In this document: piece after piece, positions 45,037-53,572 of the stretch
How positions within the stretch are numbered: position 1 is the first letter of the stretch
Layout: each line of letters starts with the position of its first letter
Notes under the pieces: model-generated
Databases searched by the model: none
Seen by the model: only the letters and a program-made list of their open reading frames with translations
Told to the model about the DNA's origin: nothing
Translations under genes and position numbers: made by a program
Assembly (NCBI RefSeq): GCF_037071985.1
Contig: NZ_JAXHDF010000006.1
Span: 124,001 to 188,000, forward strand
Length of the DNA: 64,000 bases
Direction: 5' to 3'
Source of the DNA: Pseudogracilibacillus sp037071985
GTDB lineage: Bacteria; Bacillota; Bacilli; Bacillales; Amphibacillaceae

Positions 45037-45728
45037 AATTAACTAGGGAAAGCAGGAAAATTGTGATTAAAGTTGTTTTATTTGATCTAGATAATACGTT
45101 GTTAAATCGTGATAAATCCGTTTTACATTTTGTAGAATCACAATATGAACGACTTTATCAGTATATTGGGCATATACCAAAAGAAAAATATATTACGAGA
45201 TTTATCGAGTTAGATGATCGTGGTTACGTATGGAAAGATATCGTTTACCAGCGATTGACGGAAGAGTTTTTAATTAACGGAATAACGTGGCAAGAGTTGC
45301 TTCAAGATTATGTAATTAATTTTAAATTTAGTTGTATTCCATTTGAGGATTTAGAAAATATGCTGGGAGAGTTAAAAGAGAATAACCTAACTTTAGGAAT
45401 AATTACTAATGGTTATGGACAATTTCAAATGGATAATATCAAGTATTTAGGTATAGTAAAATATTTCGAAACAATATTAATTTCCGAATGGGAGGGGATC
45501 AAAAAGCCTAACCCCTTAATATTCAAGAGAGCTGCAAGGAGACTTGGTGTAATACCAAATCAGTGTCTTTTTGTTGGCGATCATCCAGAAAATGATGTAA
45601 AAGCTGCTAAAAATGTTGGAATGAAAAGTATTTGGAAAAGGGATGAGCAGTTGCTAGAAGTTGAGGCTGATTTTATTATTGGTAATTTATTGGAAATTCC
45701 TTTGATTATAGAACAAATTAATAATTAA
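45033..45728 (+). CDS. HAD-family hydrolase
   Basis: A 231-residue haloacid-dehalogenase-like phosphatase. Motif I is VLFDLDNTLLN (nucleophile Asp with the +2 Asp), motif II LGIITNGYG, motif III Lys in GIKKPNPLIF, motif IV LFVGDHPENDVKAAK. A helical cap lies between motifs I and II (subfamily IA). Physiological substrate unknown. Coupled to the preceding nucleotidyltransferase by an ATGA overlap. Confidence 0.88.
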   Translation: MKLTRESRKIVIKVVLFDLDNTLLNRDKSVLHFVESQYERLYQYIGHIPKEKYITRFIELDDRGYVWKDIVYQRLTEEFLINGITWQELLQDYVINFKFSCIPFEDLENMLGELKENNLTLGIITNGYGQFQMDNIKYLGIVKYFETILISEWEGIKKPNPLIFKRAARRLGVIPNQCLFVGDHPENDVKAAKNVGMKSIWKRDEQLLEVEADFIIGNLLEIPLIIEQINN

Positions 45729-45811
45729 AGTAAGTTTGTCACATAACCTCTAGTATTTCATTCCATTTTTGAAACTCGACTATAAGAACTTCTTTTGAGG
45801 AGAATAATGGC

Positions 45812-46399
45812 ATGAAAATAAGATGTTATGAACCAAAAGATGAAATTGGATGGCTACGTTGCAGAGTTTTATCCTTTTTAGATACAGCATATTTTGATCA
45901 TGTTTTACGTGAAAAAGAAAAATATCTTCATCCTTCAATTGAGTTAGTTGCTGAAGAAGATAATCAAATAGTAGGTTTAATTGATATTGAATATGAGAAG
46001 GAACCAGGAACTATTTGTTCACATAAGAGTCAACGTAGTGGGATGATTTGGCATGTAGCGGTTCATCCGGACTATCAGTGTAAAGGAATAGCTAGGAGGT
46101 TATTAAACGAATGTATTCACTTACTAAAAGATAAAAACATTCATCGTTTAGAGGCATGGACACGTGATGATTTATTTGTTAACAACTGGTATGAGAACAA
46201 TGATTTTGTAAAAAGGAATACGTATTATCATGTTTATATGGAAGGGAAAGAAGTGGAAAGTGCTGTGAAATCGAATTTATCAAATCTAATCCCTATTACA
46301 GCCTTCGCTCATTATGTAGGCGATGATCCAGATGAAATGAGGCGACGTTTTAAAAGAGTTCATGAATGTAATATGTTCGAGCGCATAATAAATATGTAG
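45812..46399 (+). CDS. GNAT N-acetyltransferase
   Basis: A 195-residue acetyltransferase with an acetyl-CoA loop WHVAVHPDYQCKGIARRLLN and a long C-terminal extension (from about 150) that many GNATs lack. GAGGAG precedes the start. Substrate unknown. It may be cotranscribed with the next GNAT 33 bases downstream. Confidence 0.82.
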   Translation: MKIRCYEPKDEIGWLRCRVLSFLDTAYFDHVLREKEKYLHPSIELVAEEDNQIVGLIDIEYEKEPGTICSHKSQRSGMIWHVAVHPDYQCKGIARRLLNECIHLLKDKNIHRLEAWTRDDLFVNNWYENNDFVKRNTYYHVYMEGKEVESAVKSNLSNLIPITAFAHYVGDDPDEMRRRFKRVHECNMFERIINM

Positions 46400-46432
46400 T
46401 AAATCAATTTGTAACTGCTCAAGGAGGTAAAA

Positions 46433-46987
46433 ATGGAACGCATAGATCCGATAAAATTCCTTGAAGGAAAAAGAATTTATTTAAGACCGGTAGAAAAGGA
46501 AGACTTGGATATCATTTACGCATCCTTTTGGAATGAGGAAGCAAGAAGACTAACTGGGACTCAAACAGTATGCAACCGGGAAAAAATTCGAAGCCGGTTA
46601 GAAGCTGTATCGATGGACGATAGTAGAATGGATTTAATTATTTGCTTACACGAAAGTAATGAACTTATTGGAGAAATAGCGATGATGGAGATCGATCATC
46701 AAAATCAAAATGCAATTGTTCGAATTTCCATCTTTGAAAAAGATAACTGGGGAAAGGGGTATGGCACGGAGGCAATGTCTTTGTTATTGGACTTTGGTTT
46801 TAACGTCGTCAATTTACATAGAGTAGAATTGGAAGTTTTCGCTTTTAATCCTAGAGCAAAAAAATCATATGAAAAACTAGGTTTCCAACAAGAAGGAATT
46901 ATCAGGGATAAGTTGTTCTATGATGGACAGTTTCATGATGCAATTTTGATGGGAGTATTAAGAAAAGAATTTAAATCAAGACACTAA
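46433..46987 (+). CDS. RimJ/RimL-type GNAT N-acetyltransferase
   Basis: A 184-residue protein of the RimJ/RimL-like acetyltransferase branch: GKRIYLRPVEKEDLDIIYA at the start, the acetyl-CoA loop KDNWGKGYGTEAMSLLLDFG, and HRVELEVFAFNPRAKKSYEK with KLGFQQEGIIRD. Targets include protein N-termini, amino acids or polyamines; not predictable here. AAGGAGG precedes the ATG. Confidence 0.87.
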   Translation: MERIDPIKFLEGKRIYLRPVEKEDLDIIYASFWNEEARRLTGTQTVCNREKIRSRLEAVSMDDSRMDLIICLHESNELIGEIAMMEIDHQNQNAIVRISIFEKDNWGKGYGTEAMSLLLDFGFNVVNLHRVELEVFAFNPRAKKSYEKLGFQQEGIIRDKLFYDGQFHDAILMGVLRKEFKSRH

Positions 46988-47073
46988 AGGTAAAAAGGTT
47001 GGGGGGCGAAAGGAACATTTGAACAGTTCGCTATTGAGTATAACGCTTTTAAAGTAAAAATAGACGTAGAAAA

Positions 47074-47110
47074 ATAAAAGACCTTGGCTCTTTATGCCAA
47101 GATCTTTTAT
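47074..47110. terminator. Bidirectional terminator
   Basis: Stem ATAAAAGACCTTGGC / GCCAAGATCTTTTAT between the convergent GNAT and pxpA genes, with A-rich and T-rich flanks on both strands. Confidence 0.8.
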
Positions 47111-47862
47111 GTAAGTGATTTTATTTGCACGCCATTATCCGAAAGAGACTGTTTCAGATGCTTTACTAGTTGAACTGCCTCATAATTATCGCCGTGAATA
47201 CAGATACTATCAGCTTCTAATGGGATTTCGGTTCCATCAATTGCTTTTACTTTACCGTTTAATACAATATTTAGAATCTGAGTAGCGGCTTGGTCTTTAT
47301 CATGGATGAGAGAGTTCGCCACCGTCCTGCTAACTAATGTTCCTTCACTTGTATATGTTCGATCTGCGAACACTTCACTCGCAGTTTGGAGTCCAATTTC
47401 TTTTCCCGCCTCTACAAGCTCTCCTCCAGCAAGGCCCATTAAAATTAACTCGGGGTCTACCGCATAGACACCTTCTGCTATTGCTTTTGCCAATATTGGG
47501 TCTGTTGCTGCCATATTGTAAAAAGCTCCATGTGGCTTTACATGTTGCATTTTCCCCCCGAGAGCTTTTACAAATCCGTTTAATGCACTGACTTGATAAA
47601 TGACATATGCTTTTGCTTCTCCTGGAGAAATTTGAATTGGCCGGCGTCCAAAACCAAGCAGATCTGGAAAACCGGGATGTGCTCCTACTGCTACATTGTT
47701 TTCAAAAGCCTTCTCTACTGTTGTTTCCATTACTTGAGGATCACCTGCATGGAATCCGCAAGCTACATTGACGGAAGTGACATGTTTAAGGACTTCATCA
47801 TCATTTCCGATTTTGTAATTTCCAAAACTTTCGCCAAGGTCACTATTTAAATCTATTTTCAT
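47107..47862 (-). CDS. pxpA: 5-oxoprolinase subunit PxpA (LamB/YcsF family)
   Basis: A 251-residue LamB/YcsF protein. Family blocks are DLNSDLGESFGNY, VNVACGFHAGDP, GAHPGFPDLLGFGRR, VKPHGAFYN and ICIHGDNYEAV. PxpA works with PxpB and PxpC in ATP-dependent hydrolysis of 5-oxoproline (pyroglutamate) to glutamate. It is the last gene of the dctP-dctQ-dctM-pxpA unit, whereas its partners pxpB and pxpC run in the divergent unit from the same control region. Confidence 0.93.
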   Translation of the reverse strand: MKIDLNSDLGESFGNYKIGNDDEVLKHVTSVNVACGFHAGDPQVMETTVEKAFENNVAVGAHPGFPDLLGFGRRPIQISPGEAKAYVIYQVSALNGFVKALGGKMQHVKPHGAFYNMAATDPILAKAIAEGVYAVDPELILMGLAGGELVEAGKEIGLQTASEVFADRTYTSEGTLVSRTVANSLIHDKDQAATQILNIVLNGKVKAIDGTEIPLEADSICIHGDNYEAVQLVKHLKQSLSDNGVQIKSLT

Positions 47863-47896
47863 ACCATATTCCCCCTAGTAATTGTTTTAATTAGAG

Positions 47897-49195
47897 CTAT
47901 CGCATCATTAAATCAGGTAGCCAGAGAATGATTTCAGGATAAACAGTAATTAATGCAGTTGCCAATAAAATAACGACAAAGGATGGTAGTGCATAATAGG
48001 CTATTTTTAAAATATCATCTTTTACAAGTCCATTAATAACAAATAAGTTAAATCCAACTGGTGGAGTAATCTGGGAGATTTCAATCATCAATACTAGATA
48101 AATACCAAACCAAAGTGGATCAAATCCTGCTGCCACAATTAATGGTAAAGCAAGTGGTAAGCTCATAACAATAATTGAAAATCCGTCTAACATCATTCCT
48201 AATAAAATGTACATAATAGATAAGATCAGAATAAGTTGAAAACCAGTTAAGCCAAGTGTACTAATGAATTGTGTTAACTGAGCAGGAATCTTCAAATACC
48301 CAACTGTAACGGATAAATATGAAGCCCCACATACAATAAGCATAATCATCGTGCTCGTTTTAACCGAGCCTAAAATGATTTCCATAAAAACTTTCCCATT
48401 TAAGCTTCTAGAGAACAGAGCGATTATAAATGAACCCAATACACCGACAGACGCCGCTTCCGTTGGAGTTGCCCAACCACTATAGATACTTCCTAATACT
48501 AGAATAATAAGTAATATAATTGGAAGGAGTTGCGGAAGAGCTTTTATACGATCTTCCCATGTATAACTATCCTCTTTTCGAGCTAGACTTGGATTGATTA
48601 AACATCGAATAATTATGTATCCGCTAAAACCGAGTGCCAATATAATACCTGGTACAATACCAGCGATAAATAATCGACCGATACTCACTTCGGCTACAAT
48701 TCCATAAACGATCATCATCATACTTGGTGGTATTAGGAAGCCAAGTGTACCAGCACCGGCTAAAGAGCCAATACTTAATGAACGATCATATTTTCTTTTA
48801 AGGAGTTCTGGTAATGCTATTTTCCCTACAGTTGCTGTCGTTGCAGCAGATGATCCACTTACTGCTGAAAAAAGGCTGCTTGCAATAATATTAACATGTA
48901 GGAGTCTCCCAGGTAAAAAGCTCATCCATGGAGCTAGTCCTTTAAATAAGTTTTCAGAAAGACGGCTACGTACTAGAATTTCCCCCATTAATATAAATAA
49001 AGGTAATGCCATCATTGTTGCACTGTTCGTATTATTCCATAAAATATTAGACAATATGGTAAGTGGAGGATTATTCGTAAACAAGATAATACTAAGAATC
49101 CCGACGATAAATAAAGAAATGCCAACCCAAATGGTACTTCCAAGAAAAAAGAACAACAATCCTAATAAAGTTAAAGCGACTACAGCCATACTCAA
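47897..49195 (-). CDS. dctM: TRAP transporter large permease (DctM type)
   Basis: A 432-residue membrane protein with about 11-12 helices of the DctM/SiaM ion-coupled permease type. It shows FSAVSGSSAATTATVGKIALP and LGFLIPPSMMMIVYGIVAEV early and EISQITPPVGFNLFVINGL late, all hallmark TRAP-M segments. It forms the transport channel with the DctQ gene 35 bases upstream. Next downstream is pxpA, which ties the transporter to oxoproline metabolism. Confidence 0.93.
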   Translation of the reverse strand: MSMAVVALTLLGLLFFFLGSTIWVGISLFIVGILSIILFTNNPPLTILSNILWNNTNSATMMALPLFILMGEILVRSRLSENLFKGLAPWMSFLPGRLLHVNIIASSLFSAVSGSSAATTATVGKIALPELLKRKYDRSLSIGSLAGAGTLGFLIPPSMMMIVYGIVAEVSIGRLFIAGIVPGIILALGFSGYIIIRCLINPSLARKEDSYTWEDRIKALPQLLPIILLIILVLGSIYSGWATPTEAASVGVLGSFIIALFSRSLNGKVFMEIILGSVKTSTMIMLIVCGASYLSVTVGYLKIPAQLTQFISTLGLTGFQLILILSIMYILLGMMLDGFSIIVMSLPLALPLIVAAGFDPLWFGIYLVLMIEISQITPPVGFNLFVINGLVKDDILKIAYYALPSFVVILLATALITVYPEIILWLPDLMMR

Positions 49196-49230
49196 TCTTC
49201 ACATCCTCCTTACTGAATGTATCATTTTAC

Positions 49231-49770
49231 TTAACGTCCTAAAGCTTCTATTTCTGTGTCGTCTTCCTCATCAAACTCACCTTTTTTGAATTTAACAATA
49301 GACTTCAATATTTCGGCGAAAAATTGTAACGATACAATGAATGACCCTAAAGGCATTGCAAATTGTGGAATTGCTAAATATGTTTTCGTAATTTGCATGG
49401 AGCGGGTACCCGAAGCATACGTACCTAAGAAGAAATCTACTGTAGCAAATGTAATAATTGCAAAGATTACTAATCCTAGAGTAAAAGCATAAATGTCTAA
49501 AAATGTACGTCCTTTTCCAGACTTAACTATTTTATGTAAAAAGGTTAATCGAATATGGCCTTTTTCTTTCAGTGTGTAAGCCAAACCAAAAAAAGTAATG
49601 GCAACCATAAAATATGCAGTATACTCTTGTGTAATATAAATGGTACTGTTAAAGGCGGAGCGTACAATAACTTCTGTTAAGACTAATACGACGCCTAAAA
49701 CCATTGTAATTCCAGCAATGGTGCCGAAAGCATTTGATATTTTATCAATAATGCGGATAATTAAAGCCAT
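49231..49770 (-). CDS. dctQ: TRAP transporter small permease (DctQ type)
   Basis: A 179-residue protein with four membrane helices and an acidic C-terminal tail (FKKGEFDEEDDTEIEALG), matching TRAP DctQ subunits (EYTAYFMVAITFFGLAYTLK in helix 2). It pairs with the DctM protein. It is separated from dctP by a hairpin, so its transcription is probably attenuated relative to the binding protein. Confidence 0.88.
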   Translation of the reverse strand: MALIIRIIDKISNAFGTIAGITMVLGVVLVLTEVIVRSAFNSTIYITQEYTAYFMVAITFFGLAYTLKEKGHIRLTFLHKIVKSGKGRTFLDIYAFTLGLVIFAIITFATVDFFLGTYASGTRSMQITKTYLAIPQFAMPLGSFIVSLQFFAEILKSIVKFKKGEFDEEDDTEIEALGR

Positions 49771-49810
49771 TTTAATCCTCCTTCATTAAACTAGTCATGT
49801 GAATAAAAAG

Positions 49811-49851
49811 AAAAAAGACAACCGACATGTCAATTATTTGTGCCGGTTGCC
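49811..49851 (-). terminator. Attenuating terminator between dctP and dctQ
   Basis: On the minus strand, GGCAACCGGCA / TGTCGGTTGTC encloses a 17-base loop and is followed by TTTTTT. Placed inside the operon after dctP, it would favour more binding protein than permease. Confidence 0.75.
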
Positions 49852-49950
49852 ATTGATAAACAGATCAAAAAAGTAAAAGCATTCTTCTGATTATAGGCAA
49901 CTTAGGCTTACGCCATTAAGGATTAGTCATTATCCATGTTTTTTAATTGA

Positions 49951-51024
49951 TTAACGACCAACCTCTTGATTAAATTTCTCTACTATTTCTTTTGCTGCAT
50001 CAGGAGCAGTTTCTAACCATTCTTGTCTAATATCTTCTGTTAGTTCTGATAACTCTTGTAAGAATTCTTCACTTGGTACAAGTGTTTCGATACCATTTTC
50101 ATTTGAAATGGCTTCTTGATCTTTATCAAGTGCAGCAACATCTTCCCAAACTTTTTCTTCCATTTCTTTTCCAGCTTGGATTACGGCTTCCTGAGTTTCT
50201 GCATCTAGTTTATTAAACTCATCTAAGTTAACGGTTACAAAGTTTGTCGCCATCGTAACGCTTACAGGAGAATAGTAATCTAACACTTCCCAAAACTTAG
50301 CATCAACTGCTGTTGGTGTTGAAGTAAGAACAGAATCGATTACCCCTGTCGATAGAGAAGAATATACTTCACTGAATGGTAATGGATGTGGAGTTCCTCC
50401 TCCAGCCTCAACAACTAACGCACCGTTTTTATCGTATGTACGCATTTTTAAACCTTTCATATCATCAACAGATTCTACTTTATCTTTTGTCCAAAATCCT
50501 GCTGCAGGCCATGGAGTAACATAAAGGATCTTTTGATTCCACTTTTCTTCAGCTACTTCATCAAAATAAGGACGTGCAATTTCACTTAGTAATTTTCCTT
50601 CTTCAAAGTTTAGAACTAAAAACGGTAGTGTAACAATTTCAAAGAGTGGTTCATCACCAGCAACACCACTTACTAACATGTCTGATACTGGGACAGCATT
50701 GTCACGAACAGCTGTTAAAAGTTCTGGACCCTCGTAACCTAGTGCGCCGCCAACCATTACATCAAGCGTTACTTTACCATCTGTCACTTCTGCTAACTTA
50801 TCTGCAAAATCAAAGAGAGCTTCACTGTTATGGTTGTTTTCAGGGTATACTTCGTTTGCAAGCCAAGTTACACTTTCACCACTATTATCGCTTTCAGCAC
50901 TTTCACTACTATCACTAGAATCAGCATCACTACTAGAATTTTCTTCATTACCGCCACCACAGCCGACAAGCGCGATAGATGTAATGAAAAGTAAAGCTAA
51001 TAACGTTAATAAAGACCTGTTCAT
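49951..51024 (-). CDS. dctP: TRAP solute-binding lipoprotein (DctP type)
   Basis: A 357-residue extracytoplasmic binding protein with a lipoprotein signal (LFITSIALVGCGGG, Cys about 23) and a Ser/Asp/Glu-rich linker. DctP-family landmarks are the MKGLKMRTYDKNG segment carrying the conserved Arg that grips the ligand carboxylate, and GVIDSVLTSTPTAVDAKFWE. The ligand is a carboxylate, probably 5-oxoproline or a relative judging by the pxp genes. The start is ATG 51024, 9 bases after AGGGGG, rather than the in-frame upstream codon at 51093. Confidence 0.9.
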   Translation of the reverse strand: MNRSLLTLLALLFITSIALVGCGGGNEENSSSDADSSDSSESAESDNSGESVTWLANEVYPENNHNSEALFDFADKLAEVTDGKVTLDVMVGGALGYEGPELLTAVRDNAVPVSDMLVSGVAGDEPLFEIVTLPFLVLNFEEGKLLSEIARPYFDEVAEEKWNQKILYVTPWPAAGFWTKDKVESVDDMKGLKMRTYDKNGALVVEAGGGTPHPLPFSEVYSSLSTGVIDSVLTSTPTAVDAKFWEVLDYYSPVSVTMATNFVTVNLDEFNKLDAETQEAVIQAGKEMEEKVWEDVAALDKDQEAISNENGIETLVPSEEFLQELSELTEDIRQEWLETAPDAAKEIVEKFNQEVGR

Positions 51025-51367
51025 TAATTGTTTCCCCCTAAAGTGTATTAGTTTTTTACTAAGTGAAACGTTTAATGGACTTCTTAATATCACTTCCTTA
51101 TAGAGTTTTCGCTATTGTCAGCGTTTTCAATAACTTTGGTACCGATATTCGGAACTTAGGTTTTGAAAATATTAAATACATTCTAGCATATAAATTTATA
51201 CATGTGAAGAATTATTATCAAATAATTATTTATAAAAGAACAATTTGAAAAATAAGTACTATTACATCTTCTAACTTGTATTTTGTATAAAACTAACTAT
51301 AATTGTGGTATATATCCGTTTTACAAAACACTGATACCGAAAAACGAAACAACAGGAGTTGTTAATA
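51025..51367. promoter_or_regulatory. Divergent control region, dctP / pxpB
   Basis: Both halves of the locus start from this 343-base spacer. Candidate operators are CCGATATTCGG (51142-51152) and GTTTTACAAAAC (51318-51329); short dyads of this kind are bound by IclR-type regulators, and an IclR gene closes the cluster. AT-rich promoter sequence lies between 51160 and 51300. Site assignment is tentative. Confidence 0.45.
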
Positions 51368-52102
51368 ATGCTATTGGAACAAAAAAGAATTTCTATAAGA
51401 CCTTTGAGTGATTCAGCACTCGTCGTTCAGTTAGATAAAGAAATAAATTCTATCATCCATAAAAACATAATGAACTTAGTTAAACTGATAGAAGAGGAAC
51501 CTTTTGAAGGATTTGTTGAAGCTGTGCCTTGTTATAACAACGTAACTATTTTTTACAATCCAATTTCTGTTCGACGGCATGTCTCACATGTTCCATTTAA
51601 AAGTGCGTTCGAAAAAGTCAGCGCTTCCATGATGGAATATTTGGACATGCTTGATGATAAAATGGATATTAAGAATAGACTTATAGAAATACCAGTAGTT
51701 TATGGAGAAGAATTTGGGCCTGATTTGGAATATGTAGCTCGTTTTAATAATATAACTCCCGAGAAAGTGATTGAATTACATACGAAACAAGATTATTTAG
51801 TATATATGATCGGATTTGCTCCTGGATTTCCTTTTCTAGGAGGGATTGATAAACGAATTGCTACTCCAAGGAAAGAAAAACCACGTCTCTCGATACCGGC
51901 AGGGTCGGTCGGAATTGCCGGAGAACAAACCGGAATGTATCCTTTAGAAACACCTGGTGGGTGGCAAGTAATTGGTAAAACTCCAATCGAATTATTTACT
52001 CCGAAAACGTCACCACCTACCTATCTGCAATCGGGAGATAAAATTCGTTTTATTGCAATATCAAAAGATGACTATCTAGCATATAAGGAGCCGAAGCAAT
52101 GA
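51368..52102 (+). CDS. pxpB: 5-oxoprolinase subunit PxpB (KipI-like)
   Basis: A 244-residue protein of the PxpB/KipI family (allophanate-hydrolase subunit 1-like cyclophilin fold). Motifs: EIPVVYGEEFGPDLEYVA, YMIGFAPGFPFLGGIDKRIA and PAGSVGIAGEQTGMYPLETP. It forms the catalytic core with PxpC. ATG 51368 follows AGGAG by 9 bases; TTG 51359 would be too close. It overlaps pxpC by 4 bases. Confidence 0.92.
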   Translation: MLLEQKRISIRPLSDSALVVQLDKEINSIIHKNIMNLVKLIEEEPFEGFVEAVPCYNNVTIFYNPISVRRHVSHVPFKSAFEKVSASMMEYLDMLDDKMDIKNRLIEIPVVYGEEFGPDLEYVARFNNITPEKVIELHTKQDYLVYMIGFAPGFPFLGGIDKRIATPRKEKPRLSIPAGSVGIAGEQTGMYPLETPGGWQVIGKTPIELFTPKTSPPTYLQSGDKIRFIAISKDDYLAYKEPKQ

Positions 52103-53091
52103 GTATAGAAATATTGCAATCAGGATTACTAGCAACAATTCAAGACTTAGGTAGATTTGGGTCTCAAAAATATGGTGTCATTGTGGGTGGTGCAATGGAT
52201 CCTTTAGCTGTGCGTATCGGTAATATTCTTGTTGGCAATGAAGAAGGAGAAGCTGCTATTGAAATTACGATGTATGGCACGGAAATTTTATTTAAAGAAG
52301 ATCAGTTGATCGCCATCACAGGAGGACAATTAGATCCACATGTAGATGGAGAAAAGCTTCCAATGTGGCGACCTGTGCTCATTCGTAAGGGACAAATTTT
52401 ACATTTTAAAGCTCTACGTTCGGGTTGTCGGGCTTATATAGCTATTGCAGGAGGGTTAGAAGTTCCCGAAGTCATGGGCAGTAAAAGTACATATCTCAGG
52501 GCTGGTATTGGCGGGTATGAAGGTAGGGAATTACGAACAGGGGATATTTTAACTTTTGGATATTTAACAGAACATAGCAAAACCTTAACCAAGCAGTTAC
52601 AGGAAATGCCTAGTCACTTTACCTGGTCCGTTAATTATTCCTCATTCTATACATTCAAAAAGAAAGAAACTATCCGAATTTTATTAGGTGCAGAGTATGA
52701 ACGTTTTACAAAAGATAGTCAAAAGAAATTAATTTCCAGTCCATTTAAGCTAACAGTAAATGCAGATCGGATGGGCTACCAATTAGAAGGGACTAAACTT
52801 ATGTTGAAAAAACAGTTTGAGTTATTATCTGAAGGAGTTACTTATGGTACTATTCAAATCCCATCAAATGGTCAACCGATCATATTAATGGCGGATTGCC
52901 AAACGACTGGTGGTTATCCGAAAATTGGGCAAGTAATATCTGCTGACTTACCACGATTGGCCCAGCTTCAACCTGGTAGCGAAATACGTTTTCAAATTGT
53001 CACTATTGATGAAGCTGAAGATATCTTAATAGAACAAGAAAAAGATATTCATGAAGTAAAAATAGGAATTCAATTTAAAGTTGCAGGTTAA
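52099..53091 (+). CDS. pxpC: 5-oxoprolinase subunit PxpC (KipA-like)
   Basis: A 330-residue PxpC/KipA (allophanate-hydrolase subunit 2-like) protein. Motifs include LLATIQDLGRFGSQKYGV, GAMDPLAVRIGNILVGN, SDRMGYQLEG-like NADRMGYQLEG and the ILMADCQTTGGYPKIGQV block. It is coupled to pxpB by an ATGA overlap, as is common for this pair, and completes the oxoprolinase with PxpA. accB follows after 15 bases. Confidence 0.92.
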   Translation: MSIEILQSGLLATIQDLGRFGSQKYGVIVGGAMDPLAVRIGNILVGNEEGEAAIEITMYGTEILFKEDQLIAITGGQLDPHVDGEKLPMWRPVLIRKGQILHFKALRSGCRAYIAIAGGLEVPEVMGSKSTYLRAGIGGYEGRELRTGDILTFGYLTEHSKTLTKQLQEMPSHFTWSVNYSSFYTFKKKETIRILLGAEYERFTKDSQKKLISSPFKLTVNADRMGYQLEGTKLMLKKQFELLSEGVTYGTIQIPSNGQPIILMADCQTTGGYPKIGQVISADLPRLAQLQPGSEIRFQIVTIDEAEDILIEQEKDIHEVKIGIQFKVAG

Positions 53092-53106
53092 TATGGGGGG
53101 AACAAA

Positions 53107-53571
53107 ATGAAAATGGATGAACTTAAAGAAATAGTAAAATTAATTGAAGAATCAAAGATAGATATTTTGAAATTGGAAAAAGGGGATTTCAAACTTTTTT
53201 ATCAAAAGGAAGGTGCTAAAAATATTCGTTTGGAGGGAGAAGAATCAAGTTTTGAAGAAGAGAGAAATAACTTCGAAAACTCTATTCAATCAGATTCAAC
53301 GGTTGAAGAAACAGATAAAGATTCAGACCTTCACCAAATCACTTCTCCTATGATTGGTGCATTTTATTCCCGGCCAAATCCTGATGCAGAGCCCTTTGTT
53401 GAGATTGGAAGTAAAATTTCCAAAAATGATCCTGTCTGTGTGCTTGAAGCGATGAAATTATTAAATGAGGTAAATTCGAATGTAGATGGTGAAATAGTTG
53501 ATATTCTAGCAGAGGATGGCCAAATCATCGAATTTGGTCAACCGTTATTTACGGTAAGGGTGAGTGAATAA
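53107..53571 (+). CDS. accB: Biotin carboxyl carrier protein (AccB-like)
   Basis: A 154-residue carrier with an N-terminal helical domain (MDELKEIVKLIEESKID), an acidic linker (about 40-78) and a biotinyl domain. The biotin attachment site is EAMKLLNEV with Lys117, and a SPMIGAFYSRPNPDAEPFV thumb-like insertion is present, as in acetyl-CoA carboxylase BCCP. It lies inside the pxp operon, probably a dedicated second copy besides the housekeeping accB. It overlaps the GTG region of the next frame but precedes accC's chosen ATG by one base. Confidence 0.9.
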   Translation: MKMDELKEIVKLIEESKIDILKLEKGDFKLFYQKEGAKNIRLEGEESSFEEERNNFENSIQSDSTVEETDKDSDLHQITSPMIGAFYSRPNPDAEPFVEIGSKISKNDPVCVLEAMKLLNEVNSNVDGEIVDILAEDGQIIEFGQPLFTVRVSE

Positions 53572-53572
53572 T

